The notes: generated from the sequence alone by a model not told the origin. DNA of 64,000 nt from Rhizobium sp. BK650 (GCF_014195325.1 NZ_JACIBK010000005.1:1-64000); one strand, 5' to 3'; numbered from the stretch's first letter, positions 34,891-44,453 are shown. A program made the numbers and translations.

Positions 34891-35223
34891 ATGGACGATC
34901 GCGAATTCCGTCTCAACCTGAAAATCGAAGTGAGCGAGCTCGATCTTTGGGTCGAGCAGGGCTGGCTCGCCCCGCATATGCGCGAGGGCCGGCGCCGGTT
35001 CGGCGATGCCGATCTCGCCCGCGCCCGCCTCATCCTTGACCTGACGCACGGCATGGGCGTCAACGAAGTCGGTGTCGACCTCATCATGGATCTGATCGAT
35101 CAGTTGCATGGCATGCGCGCCACCATGCGCCAGCTCGTGACTGCGATCAACAGGCAGGATGTGGAGATTCAGCGGCGACTGCTCGGTTCGCTGGGAGAGC
35201 TCGACGATATCGGCCGCTTCTAG
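34891..35223 (+). CDS. cbpM: Chaperone modulator CbpM
   Basis: A 110-residue MerR-like helical protein that binds the J domain of CbpA and blocks its action with DnaK. The HTH-like part has LWVEQGWLAPHMREGRRRFGDADLARARLILDL (shown here only as its ends: LWVEQGWL and RRFGDADLARA). The C-terminal helix carries QDVEIQRRL. It lies two bases after cbpA, the standard gene order. Confidence 0.92.
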   Translation: MDDREFRLNLKIEVSELDLWVEQGWLAPHMREGRRRFGDADLARARLILDLTHGMGVNEVGVDLIMDLIDQLHGMRATMRQLVTAINRQDVEIQRRLLGSLGELDDIGRF

Positions 35224-35262
35224 GAAGGTCCTGATGGCGCGCCTGGCAGCCCTTGCCCATCG

Positions 35263-35775
35263 TCACCGCTTGTTTGAGCACCCCTTTGCCACGCGAGATA
35301 TCTGGTCTCGCGCGTCCGTAAGTTCAAAGCCGGTGCTGTAATCTATCTCACCGGCCTTGATGGCGAACATAGTGGCGAAATCAGCGCCAGATGTCAGGGC
35401 GGCAAGCAGCTTCGGGTGCCTTGAGAGAACAATCGTTCGCCGATCAGGACGATTGCCGTCGAGGCGGATCGTCTCTTTGTACCTGCCGATCTCGAAGCGG
35501 GCCAATCGCAGGTCGTACTCACCAACAGTGGCATCGCCAATCTCGAAGATGAGACCGTTCTTGGCGTCGCAGCGGACCATGTAACAAGCCTCGATGTCGC
35601 TCGCATCGATCATTGAGCACGTTCCGACCGCTCCGGCATGGGAGCCGGTGAGCTTAACCCATGGAGCCGGCGGCTCGACTTCCTGTGTCAGCGCAGGCGA
35701 TGCCGTAAGGGCAATACCAAACACGCACACGCCCACGCCAATTACGCTTGCGACCGCCAATCTGCTAAGCCCCAT
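35263..35775 (-). CDS. Exported hypothetical protein
   Basis: A 170-residue protein with a signal peptide (hydrophobic to about residue 30, ending SPALTQE). The mature part contains four cysteines (near CSM, CYM, RCD and the final GC), suggesting disulfides in the periplasm. The layout slightly resembles invasion-associated IalB-type proteins, but the match is too weak to name. It is convergent with cbpM. Confidence 0.75.
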   Translation of the reverse strand: MGLSRLAVASVIGVGVCVFGIALTASPALTQEVEPPAPWVKLTGSHAGAVGTCSMIDASDIEACYMVRCDAKNGLIFEIGDATVGEYDLRLARFEIGRYKETIRLDGNRPDRRTIVLSRHPKLLAALTSGADFATMFAIKAGEIDYSTGFELTDARDQISRVAKGCSNKR

Positions 35776-36086
35776 TATATCCCCATTTTATTATGATGCT
35801 GGAGCACATAGCGTCTCGACATGGATGCGTTTGTCAAGGTCGGTTCACGGGGAGACGCAGACCACAAATGCCGAGATCCAGCGCCCGCTCGATAGCACGG
35901 ATCAAGATATCGTGGCGCACTTCGCCTAGCAATCAAGTACGCCGCCGGCATGAACACGCCGGCGGTGAGCATCCGATACCGGGGCACGGAATTTCTTGGC
36001 CGTTCCAGACAGTCGCCAGCGCTTCACGCCGCGCTCAATTCCTGACATATTTGCAGGGAGACAGTCAACGTCGTGGGTATAGCGTC
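35776..36086. other. Intergenic gap
   Basis: AT-rich next to the exported protein start, where its promoter must lie. No other gene, repeat or clear site was seen. Confidence 0.4.
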
Positions 36087-36413
36087 ATGAGCTCGCAGAC
36101 ACGTGAAAAAGGCAATCTGCGCGCACCTACCGGGTCCGTCACCGGGCTCTGCTCTGCCTCCGCCACCATGTTTGCAGTAGGAATGGCCTTTCTGGGCTAC
36201 TGGGGGGTCTATGAACAGGGTAGCTGGCACACAACCGACTATCTTGTGATGATTGTAGCCATCATCGGATTTGCTGCACTGGGTTGCGTGCCGTGGATTG
36301 TCACCACACCTGTCGCAGAAGATGAGGCAGACAAGGTGGCCGTTGCCAGGCGGGCGATGGCACTGGGGACGGCATTAATCTGGGCGGCCGTCTGCATTAC
36401 GGTATTTGCCTGA
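36087..36413 (+). CDS. Small membrane protein
   Basis: A 108-residue protein with three likely membrane helices (about 17-40, 50-72 and 88-106) and a charged loop (AEDEADKVAVARRAM) between the last two. I do not recognise the family. The ATG at 36087 is chosen because the first helix follows it by a normal distance; the frame is open further upstream without membrane character. Confidence 0.6.
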   Translation: MSSQTREKGNLRAPTGSVTGLCSASATMFAVGMAFLGYWGVYEQGSWHTTDYLVMIVAIIGFAALGCVPWIVTTPVAEDEADKVAVARRAMALGTALIWAAVCITVFA

Positions 36414-36650
36414 GTTGCCTACGGGACACCAGCGACCGCAAAGGTTGCCCGATCCTCTCGCTGAGCCTCGGAGAACCTGGCAGGCTGCCATTCCGGGCAC
36501 AGACGAGATGGATCATTTGCCGACGCTGACAGATTTGAGTTTAGCCTTGCGCCATCCATCTGATGGCCGTTAAGTCATGCCGGCGTATCGGCGGGCTTTT
36601 GTGGCCGACGAGAGACCTAGCGCGATAAAATCCGAATCGAAAGCAACGCA

Positions 36651-37889
36651 ATGACCCGATCTCTTTCTCTTCCACGCGACCGGATTTCCGTGCTTCTGCT
36701 CGAAGGCATCAGTCAGAGCGCTGTCGACTACTTTTCGTCATCCGGCTACGTCAACCTCATTCATCTGCCGAAGGCTCTGGATGACAAAGATCTCAAAAGT
36801 CATATAACCGATGCGCATATTATCGGAATTCGTTCACGCACGCATCTGACAGAGGAAATTTTCAGCTCCGCAAAGAAGCTTATTGCCGTCGGTTGTTTCT
36901 CGGTCGGGACAAATCAGGTCGATCTCGATGCAGCCCGCCGGCGCGGGATCCCCGTATTCAACGCGCCTTATTCGAACACGCGTTCAGTCGCCGAGCTCGT
37001 GATCGGCGAGATCATCATGCTGACCAGGCAGATATTCCCGCGCTCGGCTTCCGCTCACCAGGGCGGATGGGAAAAATCCGCGATAGGCAGTCGCGAAGTG
37101 CGAGGGAAGACGCTCGGAATCGTGGGCTACGGCAATATCGGTTCGCAGCTTAGCGTTCTTGCCGAAAGCATGGGTATGAACGTCCGCTACTTTGATCCTT
37201 CAGACAAGCTTCGCCACGGCAATTCAGAATCGATGGCCACGCTTGGTGAACTTCTGGAAATATCGGACTTTGTAACGATGCACGTTCCGGAAACCAGTTC
37301 GACGCGAAACATGATAACCGAGGCCGAACTGCGCAGGATGAAAAAGGGAGCGATTTTTATCAATAATTCCCGCGGCACTGTGGTGGATATTGAAGCGCTC
37401 GCCATGGTTTTGAAAGAAGGGCATCTCGCAGGCGCCGCTGTGGATGTGTTTCCAAGGGAGCCAGCTTCAAACAAGGAGCGTTTCGAAACACCGCTGCAGG
37501 GATTGGAGAATGTCATTCTGACGCCGCATATTGGCGGCTCGACGGAAGAAGCTCAGGAGCGTATTGGAACCGAAGTTGCCAGGAAGCTCGTCGAATATTC
37601 CGATGTCGGCTCGACACTCGGCGCGGTCAATTTTCCCCAGGTTCAACTACCGCCCCGCCCAAACGGCACCCGCTTCATCCATGTTCACGAGAATCGCCCC
37701 GGCATTCTGAACAATTTGAACACGATCTTTTCGTCCCGCGGACTTAATATCGTCGGTGAATTCCTGCAGACATATGGCGAATTGGGTTACGTGGTCATTG
37801 AGGCAGAGGGCGTCGGCCAGGCAGCGGCGGACATTCTTGATTCGCTACGCCGGATTCCGGGAACTATACGGGCGCGATTGGTCTACTGA
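36651..37889 (+). CDS. serA: D-3-phosphoglycerate dehydrogenase
   Basis: A 412-residue enzyme that oxidises 3-phosphoglycerate in the first step of serine synthesis. It has the short enterobacterial-type layout: the Rossmann motif LGIVGYGNIGSQ (about 150-161), catalytic R in NNSRGTVVD (about 240), E in the PREP region and H in LTPHIGGST (about 290). A C-terminal ACT domain starts at FIHVHENRPGILNN (about 343) and allows serine feedback. Many rhizobia have a longer main SerA, so this may be a second copy. A short hairpin with TTTT lies just upstream (about 36574-36600). Confidence 0.93.
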   Translation: MTRSLSLPRDRISVLLLEGISQSAVDYFSSSGYVNLIHLPKALDDKDLKSHITDAHIIGIRSRTHLTEEIFSSAKKLIAVGCFSVGTNQVDLDAARRRGIPVFNAPYSNTRSVAELVIGEIIMLTRQIFPRSASAHQGGWEKSAIGSREVRGKTLGIVGYGNIGSQLSVLAESMGMNVRYFDPSDKLRHGNSESMATLGELLEISDFVTMHVPETSSTRNMITEAELRRMKKGAIFINNSRGTVVDIEALAMVLKEGHLAGAAVDVFPREPASNKERFETPLQGLENVILTPHIGGSTEEAQERIGTEVARKLVEYSDVGSTLGAVNFPQVQLPPRPNGTRFIHVHENRPGILNNLNTIFSSRGLNIVGEFLQTYGELGYVVIEAEGVGQAAADILDSLRRIPGTIRARLVY

Positions 37890-38057
37890 TGCCGGCGACA
37901 ACAGCGGCCCATAGTTCCGTTTTCGAACGGAACTTCGACGCCTGAAAGTCTGAAAGCCAAACGAGGGGCTTCTTTCCGAGGCATCAAACTCGGCGCGCTG
38001 CAGGCAGTCCTGCTTTTTACCTGCGCTCGTAAGCCCTGCGAACGTCTTGAGGTATCA

Positions 38058-39857
38058 TCATTTCGGTCCATTAGACGCCTCGTCATTCGACACAGGCAGG
38101 CCGGCAGCCTTCAGTCCCGCAAGAAAGCGCTCCTGGTCTTCTGTCCGGACCAGCCGCTTGGCGACCTCTTGTCTGACATTCGGGATCAGGGCGGGTGACT
38201 TGAGCTCGATCCAATCGAGCTGCTCCTTTGCCTCCGCCGTTTTCCCCAACGTGCCTAGGATGGAAAGCAATACGAGGCGATGCATCGGATTGTAGTTCAA
38301 GTCCGACATACGGGACCATAGTTCTGCGGCTTGCGTGTCACCCCGCATAAAGGCGCAAAGCGCCATTCCGACCTCGTAATATCCGCGCGGGCCGGCATTC
38401 CTGCTGATAGCTTCGGAAACCAATTCGCAACCCCTGTCCCATTGTCCCGACATCGACAGGCGCAAGCCGTATTCACCTGCCACCTCGGTGTCGTTCGGAT
38501 TGCTTGCATAGGCGCCCTGGCCGGCACGCAGAGCTCCCTCCAGATCATTGCTGAAAAAATTGGCGAGCATCAGTGCTTGAAGCGCGCGCGCATTCTTCGG
38601 GTCGAGGCGAACTGCGCGTTCGGCGAATTCTTTCGCAGTGCTGAGCGTGGCGGGCGTCGGCTTCGTGTGCAACTGGTAGGGAAAGCGGAACTCGTCGAGA
38701 TAGATCAAAGAAAGAAAGGCAGCAATATTGGAAACATCGGGTCTTCTTTCGGCGGCTGACTGCAGACAGGACTTCGCCACCTCATGCGCCTGCACCGTCA
38801 TTTCGCTGCGATAGCTGTAGTAGGAGAGTATGCAGGAAAATGGGTCTGCACTTCCGGCAATGCTGACGGTATCCGTTTCGAACATGACACCGTACGGTCG
38901 CGCAACCGCCGTCGCGATATGTTCAGCAAGGCTCGACTGTGTTTCCAGGATGCCCCGCACTTTCATGTCGGTATCGTAGTTGTTGGCCCAGATGACGACG
39001 CCATCGCGTCGTACGAGCCTTGCGGTCGAGCGCAGGGTGTTGCCTTCCAAACGGACGCCTCCCTGGAGAGTATAGAGCGGTTTCGACGAAGTCTGACCTT
39101 CTTTACTGCGTGGCAGTGCAACAACGACTATATCCTTGAAGGGGACGAGCTTTTCGATGATTTCGTCGGTAATGCCCCGGGAGATATCGGATGCTAGCTC
39201 TCCCTGAGAAGCACTTTCAAAGGGTTCGACGACGATAGTGGAGCAGGGATCTGTCCCCGTCGCCCTCTTGGCTCCCCAAGAGAACAAGTCTCCATGCAAA
39301 AGTGACGCGGCCGAGACGAGGAGGGTTACCACACCTCCCGCAAGCAGCCAAATTCGGGGTCTCGACCAAAGCCGAATTGCCCTGTCGCGTCGGATCACAT
39401 CCTCGGCGAGACCGACCTGCTCTGCATCGCCTCCTACAGACATCGGTTGATTGGACTGCCCGGCGCTCGAAGTATTTGCTGACTCATCACCTGGCCTAAC
39501 TTCGAAGACTGGCGCATAGCCCCCTCTTGGCACCGTGATGATGATCCGGTCAGCAGCACCAGCGGTCAGGTAATAATGTTCCAACTCCCTCCTCAGCCGC
39601 CCTGCCTCGATTCGAACACAAGGATCCTGCTGGGCATCGAAGTTCGCGTCTCTGCCGAAAACCGACTGCGCGATGGTGAACGCCTTCAGATAATCGCGGC
39701 GGCCCGCAAGCGTTTCAGTGACCACAAATTCGAGGAACCGCCTCGCCCGCTCTGGAAGACGAAACTCGGGGCTGAACAGAATGCGCTCAAGTTGCTGCTC
39801 CACCTCTTCTTGAGAAGGGGCGCCGCCGCCAATCCTATTAGCACCTGCACTAATCAT
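38058..39857 (-). CDS. TolB-like/TPR signalling protein with conserved N-terminal domain (paralog A)
   Basis: A 599-residue protein in three parts. The cytoplasmic N-domain (1-120) has ERARRFLEFVVTETLAGRRD, FGRDANFDAQQDPCVRIEAGRLRR and YYL. A single membrane helix follows (about 168-188). The periplasmic part has a TolB-N-like region (about 205-340; DISRGITDEIIEKL and ARLVRRDGVVIWANNYDTD) and TPR-like repeats (350-580). Such proteins resemble regulators related to adenylate cyclases, but the cyclase domain is absent. Two homologues lie at 49542 and 51308. Confidence 0.85.
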   Translation of the reverse strand: MISAGANRIGGGAPSQEEVEQQLERILFSPEFRLPERARRFLEFVVTETLAGRRDYLKAFTIAQSVFGRDANFDAQQDPCVRIEAGRLRRELEHYYLTAGAADRIIITVPRGGYAPVFEVRPGDESANTSSAGQSNQPMSVGGDAEQVGLAEDVIRRDRAIRLWSRPRIWLLAGGVVTLLVSAASLLHGDLFSWGAKRATGTDPCSTIVVEPFESASQGELASDISRGITDEIIEKLVPFKDIVVVALPRSKEGQTSSKPLYTLQGGVRLEGNTLRSTARLVRRDGVVIWANNYDTDMKVRGILETQSSLAEHIATAVARPYGVMFETDTVSIAGSADPFSCILSYYSYRSEMTVQAHEVAKSCLQSAAERRPDVSNIAAFLSLIYLDEFRFPYQLHTKPTPATLSTAKEFAERAVRLDPKNARALQALMLANFFSNDLEGALRAGQGAYASNPNDTEVAGEYGLRLSMSGQWDRGCELVSEAISRNAGPRGYYEVGMALCAFMRGDTQAAELWSRMSDLNYNPMHRLVLLSILGTLGKTAEAKEQLDWIELKSPALIPNVRQEVAKRLVRTEDQERFLAGLKAAGLPVSNDEASNGPK

Positions 39858-39915
39858 CGGCTCCCCTCAGACCCCGATTGCAACGCTCCGCAGCTTGCTG
39901 CGATGAAGGATAAAC

Positions 39916-39949
39916 CCGGTTGGGTGTAACGGCAACGCCGTTCAACCGG
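39916..39949. repeat. Nested hairpin between divergent genes
   Basis: CCGGTTG (39916-39922) pairs with CAACCGG (39943-39949); inside, AACGGC (39928-39933) pairs with GCCGTT (39937-39942). A 5-nt bulge separates the two stems on one side. It lies upstream of paralog A and the gene at 40115, so it may be an operator or a leader structure. Confidence 0.6.
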
Positions 39950-40114
39950 ATGGACTAATCAAGATCAAACTCATGAACCGTCTGCAGTCGCGGCAAGCCC
40001 TGTAGGCCCCAGCTTGGTGTAGGATACCGTATCCTACCGAAGGCGACGCGTATTTTACTGCCTTCGTCTCCCGGCGCGCTCTATCATCATTGCTATATTC
40101 TGGAGGAAGCGGCG

Positions 40115-40582
40115 ATGACATCACCCGAAACGCCCACATCCCAACCCATTACGAGTGCCGAAGATCTGCGCAAACGTGCTTTGGAACTCCAGCTTCTGGA
40201 AATGGAGCGCAACGACAAGATCAAGGCGCGTGAATCTAAGAAACACGCTGAATTCGTTGACGATTTTTTCCGCAAACATATCGGAGAGACGGAGCGCGCC
40301 GTCATCAAACGGCTGGTGATGAAAGCCGCCGCGGACGGCAAATACGAGGCACTGATCTACAGTTTCCCCTCGACATTCTGCACGGACAGCGGACGCGCCA
40401 TCAACAATAATCTTCCCGGATGGCAAAAGACGCTGCAGGGAAAAGCAAAGGAACTTCTCGAACTGTTTGAGGAAGTTGCCAAACCTCAGGGCTATGGGCT
40501 CAAGGCGATGATCATCAATTTTCCGGATGGCATGCCCGGAGATGTGGGCTTCTTTCTCACCTGGGAGCCGCCAGTCGACTGA
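40115..40582 (+). CDS. Conserved-looking hypothetical protein
   Basis: A 155-residue soluble protein without signal peptide. The first half is charged and helical (EDLRKRALELQLLEMERNDKI, likely coiled coil, about 15-45), and the second half is globular with ALIYSFPSTFCTD and MIINFPDGMPGD. The coding character is good and AGGAAG lies upstream of the ATG, but I do not recognise the family. It is divergent from paralog A. Confidence 0.75.
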   Translation: MTSPETPTSQPITSAEDLRKRALELQLLEMERNDKIKARESKKHAEFVDDFFRKHIGETERAVIKRLVMKAAADGKYEALIYSFPSTFCTDSGRAINNNLPGWQKTLQGKAKELLELFEEVAKPQGYGLKAMIINFPDGMPGDVGFFLTWEPPVD

Positions 40583-40604
40583 GCGGCAATAGCAGGCATG
40601 AGCG

Positions 40605-41070
40605 AAGGAATATGAATCGAAAGCGAGCGAGATCGAGCGAAAGTTCCTGGTCCGCAACGACAGCTGGAGCGCTTTTGCCGGCGTTCCGCACGTGCTGCAG
40701 CAACCCTATCTTTGCCGCCGCGATCAAAACTCTATCCTTGTCCGCCTGATCGATGGGTGCTCTGGGCGCCTAACGATCAAATTCCGTACGCCTGGCCTGG
40801 CCCGAGGCCTTCTGCTCCGGGCGGGGCGTATCACCGAAAAGACCCCATACCGTTTTCCTGCTGATCGCAAGAGCCTGGGATGTGGATGCTTTGCCGGCGC
40901 CTATGATGGACTGGCGCTCGCCGAGATCGAAATGGCGAGCGAGGAGGATGAGCAACCCAACCTGCCGCAGTTGGCTAGGGCGCGAGGTGATGGGCGGGAA
41001 ACGATCCTCCAACCGCGCAATAGCAGCTGCCTTACGCCTTTCGCCAGCGGCGCAAGAACACCGTCGACTG
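40605..41070 (+). pseudogene. CYTH-domain (triphosphate tunnel) protein, frameshifted
   Basis: The start EIERKFLVRNDSW (from 40629) is the hallmark of CYTH proteins, and RLTIKFRTPGLAR and LALAEIEMASEED follow in order. The gene is broken. There is no start codon in frame, about 17 residues are missing after the LTIK region, and KTRY has become KTPY. WDVD is only recovered in the +1 frame near 40880. The final WLGREV is also in another frame (near 40965). The working family members hydrolyse tripolyphosphate. Confidence 0.85.
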
Positions 41071-41074
41071 AGAG

Positions 41075-42013
41075 CTACTCGCTTACGACGGTCCAGTCAG
41101 CGTCCGGATTGAAATCCTTGATCGCCGCCGCGCGCTCCTCCGTCTTCGGCCCGAGATCGCGCTGATAGATTACGTTCGCACCATTGACCATGAACGTCTG
41201 CACACCAGTAACGCGGTATTTGACAGGCCAGGCGATGAGTGCGAAGCCACCGGTCATGTAACCGTTGATGATGTAGTTTTGCTTGCCGCCAAGCACGTTG
41301 TCGCCCTGGGATGTCAAGATCCGATAGCGATAACCGAAATAACCATCTCCACGTTTGGCGGCGCCGAAGGCGGCTGTCTCGACCAGCGCGCTTGCAGGGC
41401 TTTCCTCAGGATAGACGTTCGCGTCCCAGTAAAGGCCATCGAGCTTACCCGGACTGCTGATCAGTTTCTTCGCAAATTCATAGATACCGTCCCCGTCGCG
41501 GTCCTCGGATGCATATTGATATTGGGCCGCGACATATTCATGCATGGTATCGATGGTAGCCAGTTCATTTTCGCCGACGCGACGATTGACGATTTCCTCC
41601 AGGCCGCGCTGGGTATCAAAGGACCATTTTCCGTCCTTGGCCTCGGTCAGCGGGAACGGGAGCGGCCAGAGGCGATCCCCGATAGCGACGATCTTCATGC
41701 CTTCGACATCCCGCAGAACGGCCTGCCGCTCGGCACCCTCGCGAATCAAGCCATAAGCGATCGTCGCGTCGTTGCTAGACCGTAGCTTGTCGGCGTTGAG
41801 GCCGAACAGAGCCGCGAGATCCTCGATCCTGCCGGAAGCCAGCACGGATTTCAGTTTGTCGAGGGCAAGCTCCGGACTGTCAAACTTCGGCGACTGGGTT
41901 GCTGCTTTATATTCGGCAAGATCTGTCTGCACTTGTGAAAGAACCGGCGTTGCCGGCATCGCGCAAATGAGCGCCGCAAGCATTATCGGAATTACGGTCG
42001 ATTGACGTTTCAT
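41075..42013 (-). CDS. DUF2950 exported protein
   Basis: A 312-residue secreted protein with a signal peptide (to about residue 26, ATPVLS). The family features are SPELALDKLKSVLASG (about 45-60), a WPLPFPLTEAKDGKWSFDT stretch, GRGLEEI-like RGLEEIVNRRVGENE and the late GYRYRILTSQGDN and GFALIAWP. DUF2950 genes regularly follow DUF3300 genes, as here. The function is unknown; an envelope role is likely. Confidence 0.9.
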   Translation of the reverse strand: MKRQSTVIPIMLAALICAMPATPVLSQVQTDLAEYKAATQSPKFDSPELALDKLKSVLASGRIEDLAALFGLNADKLRSSNDATIAYGLIREGAERQAVLRDVEGMKIVAIGDRLWPLPFPLTEAKDGKWSFDTQRGLEEIVNRRVGENELATIDTMHEYVAAQYQYASEDRDGDGIYEFAKKLISSPGKLDGLYWDANVYPEESPASALVETAAFGAAKRGDGYFGYRYRILTSQGDNVLGGKQNYIINGYMTGGFALIAWPVKYRVTGVQTFMVNGANVIYQRDLGPKTEERAAAIKDFNPDADWTVVSE

Positions 42014-42040
42014 GATGTAACTCCCTGAACTCGAAAGGTC

Positions 42041-43447
42041 TCACCGGCGGCCACCCCCACCCCGGCCACCGCCACCCCGACCACCGCCGCCGCCACGCGG
42101 AATTGGACGCGAGCGGTGCTGCGGACGGGCTGCCTGACGATGGGCGCCCATGCTTTGCGCCCCGCGTTTTGACGCAACGGCCTCGCGGCGACCCGACTGG
42201 GGATTGCCAAGCGCGCTCGGCTGGCGCCCTCGGTTGTCGGGCCTTGCGGCCATCTGCGCTTTGTTAGGCCTGTTGGCCGATTTCTGCGATGGCTTGGAGG
42301 GGCGATTGACTGCCTTCTGAGGACGAGCCTCAGGCCTGGATGCCGCCGGCCGATTTGCCGCCGCTGGGAGGTTTCCTGCTGTCGGCCGATTTGCCTGTGG
42401 TCTGTCCTTGAGGCCCTGCGCGGTGTTTTTGCGAATATCCTGCGCACGTGCCGAATTGGCCCGATTGGCGGGCAGTTGGCTCGCCTTGACGTCATTGGCC
42501 CTGTTACGCAGTTGGTTGCGACTATCGCCCTGCAGGCCGGATTTGATCGTCGACCGATCCATCTTCGCAAGTTGGTCCTTGCTGATGCTCATCTTGCTGC
42601 GATCGACATTGTTCCAGTTGACGTCGTTCCACTTCAACTTTCCATTGAAATTGCGATCGTTCAGGCAATTGTTGCAGTCAATGTCGACATCGCCATTCCA
42701 GCGGCCGCCCCATACGCCCCAATCATCCCAGTTGACGATGGCCGCAAAGGCAAGGCCGGTCACAGCACCGGCAAAGAACGTTGCCCCGGGATAATAATAG
42801 TTGTCGTAATAGTCGGGATAATAGGAGACCGGCGCCGACACGTAGCCCGGCTCATAGAGCATCTCCGGCGGGTATTGCGGGATATAGATCTTCTCCGGGT
42901 CGGTCGGCCTGATGATGATGTTATCGTTTTCAGTGACGACCGTGACCTTGTCATCCGTTTTGATGAGGTTCTTTTCCACCGCCTCGTCGCGAAGCTGCTG
43001 GATGGCAATCAGGACATCCTTCTGCTGGTTGGTGAGCGCATCGGCAAGTGACTGCGTCCAATCGAGATCCTCGCTCATCATCTTGACGACATCGGGATAA
43101 TTGAGCAGCGAAATAACGCTGCCGTCCCAGTCGCTCTTCGGCTTGAGGTCGGAGTTTTTCTTCTTTGCCTCGAGGAAGCGCTGTGCTTCGACGATTTGCA
43201 GGGGAAAGAGTGAGGCGGCCGAAATTGCCGCAACCAATTCATCCGGATAGAGCGCGATCCGCGCCACGAGCACTTCAAGCTCATCATCGGATAGAAGTGC
43301 AGTGACGGGCTGTTCGGCACTCGTCTGCGCGGGTGTTGTTGTCGGTGCGGGGGTCTGTGTCTGTGCTCGTACCAGCGCCGGCTGTAATGCAATAATTGCT
43401 AGCGCCGACAATCCGCCTAGCAATTTACGGGAACTTGTTTTCATCAC
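42041..43447 (-). CDS. DUF3300 exported protein with Gly/Arg tail
   Basis: A 468-residue protein with a signal peptide (cleavage after VRA, about 28). The DUF3300 domain (about 50-270) shows LVARIALYPDELVAAISAAS, DWTQSLADALTNQQKDV and PQYPPEMLYEPGY. The Tyr-rich PDYYDNYYYPG and a short hydrophobic segment follow. The last 200 residues are low-complexity, rich in Asn, Arg and Pro, and end in a run of RGGGG units, which may bind RNA, polysaccharide or polyphosphate. It is 27 bp before the DUF2950 gene and surely co-transcribed. Confidence 0.9.
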   Translation of the reverse strand: MMKTSSRKLLGGLSALAIIALQPALVRAQTQTPAPTTTPAQTSAEQPVTALLSDDELEVLVARIALYPDELVAAISAASLFPLQIVEAQRFLEAKKKNSDLKPKSDWDGSVISLLNYPDVVKMMSEDLDWTQSLADALTNQQKDVLIAIQQLRDEAVEKNLIKTDDKVTVVTENDNIIIRPTDPEKIYIPQYPPEMLYEPGYVSAPVSYYPDYYDNYYYPGATFFAGAVTGLAFAAIVNWDDWGVWGGRWNGDVDIDCNNCLNDRNFNGKLKWNDVNWNNVDRSKMSISKDQLAKMDRSTIKSGLQGDSRNQLRNRANDVKASQLPANRANSARAQDIRKNTAQGLKDRPQANRPTAGNLPAAANRPAASRPEARPQKAVNRPSKPSQKSANRPNKAQMAARPDNRGRQPSALGNPQSGRREAVASKRGAQSMGAHRQAARPQHRSRPIPRGGGGGRGGGGRGGGGRR

Positions 43448-43485
43448 GCACGAACCTCCCCAGAGTTATTGAATGGCAGATGTGC

Positions 43486-43800
43486 CTACAGAGGTTTCGG
43501 ACCGGTCTGCGGTGACCGCCTGAGCACCACAATTTTCGATTGGGCGATCGCCTCCCCCATCTCTTTCAAGAGGGCATCGACGAGACCCGCATATTCGAGC
43601 CGGCGTGCTTCCCTAACCGGCTCCGGTAACCGCTCCACATGTGCAAGCGCCTGTGCCGCAGCCGTAAGATCCTCACACATGCTATGAAAGGGTTCGTTTA
43701 CGTAGAAAAGCCGCTGGACCAGCCGCTTCTGGCTAGGAAAATAAGTCTCTGCCGTCTCAAGAACGGACAAATATGTCGAACCTTGCTCTCCCGACACCAT
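43486..43800 (-). CDS. Small hypothetical protein
   Basis: A 104-residue soluble protein. Helical segments are likely (QKRLVQRLFYVNEPFH, EDLTAAAQALAHVERL, LLKEMGEAIAQSK) and there are no known motifs. The ATG at 43800 is one choice; the frame continues 49 codons further upstream with lower coding quality. It lies directly upstream of the DUF3300 gene in the same direction. Confidence 0.5.
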   Translation of the reverse strand: MVSGEQGSTYLSVLETAETYFPSQKRLVQRLFYVNEPFHSMCEDLTAAAQALAHVERLPEPVREARRLEYAGLVDALLKEMGEAIAQSKIVVLRRSPQTGPKPL

Positions 43801-44123
43801 CCGCGCCCCCGCTGTCAACTGCGTTAAGCAGATGCAGAAACTATATATATCAAGCGGATCGGCAGCAGACGTAAAATACGCGATCTTACATTGGTGGCTT
43901 CCAAAACGCCCGCCAATTCGGTCCGTAAAGGCTCGAATGGCACTCATCCTGCCGACCCCACCTTCTTCATTTTCCGCAGGGATAATCTGCTTGAACGGGT
44001 CTGCTGCCGACGCCTGGGATAGAGGTTACGCGATGCTACGGGCCTCAGCGCCAAAACGAGCCTAATATCCCGTTGGTGGCAGCAATCGAACGGCTCGGCC
44101 GAACCGACCGGAAGGGAGAAGCC

Positions 44124-44453
44124 GTGTTCTTCGACTATTTTGCGCTCAGCGTACTTGTCTTTGTCGTGGTCACCCTGTTCCAGGCACGAGTTGCGGAGGT
44201 CATTGATGTGATGGCACAGGGCCAATTGCGGCCGAGCGGGGCGCTGATCGACCCGCAATCGCCCGAACGCACATCGCCGGGTCAGACTTTGGCTCGCATC
44301 GAACTGCTCGAGAGCATCAATCAGTATCAACTGCCCGGCGGCGTGGTCGCCGAGGTCGCGGTCTACACCCATTATTGGCACCACGTCGCCCTTCTCCGCA
44401 GAGTGCTGCTGCGGATGAGCGCCTGGATGAACTACGTGTTCCTCGAACATTGA
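44124..44453 (+). pseudogene. In-frame fusion remnant of DUF3302 and HlyD-type genes
   Basis: A 109-codon frame starting with GTG after GAAGGGAGAA. The first 20 residues (FFDYFALSVLVFVVVTLF) look like the N-terminus of DUF3302 membrane proteins (YiaW/YibI). The remainder (from ARVAEVIDV, through VAEVAVYTHYWHHVALLRR to WMNYVFLEH) resembles the C-terminus of the HlyD-like partner (YiaV/YibH), which normally lies next to it. A deletion joining the two genes in frame would explain this. The family match is from memory and should be tested. Confidence 0.5.

Noticed and set aside
36574..36600. Hairpin with TTTT before serA as a terminator
   Set aside because: The stem is only about 4-6 bp with a wobble pair and lies far from the previous stop; mentioned only under serA.
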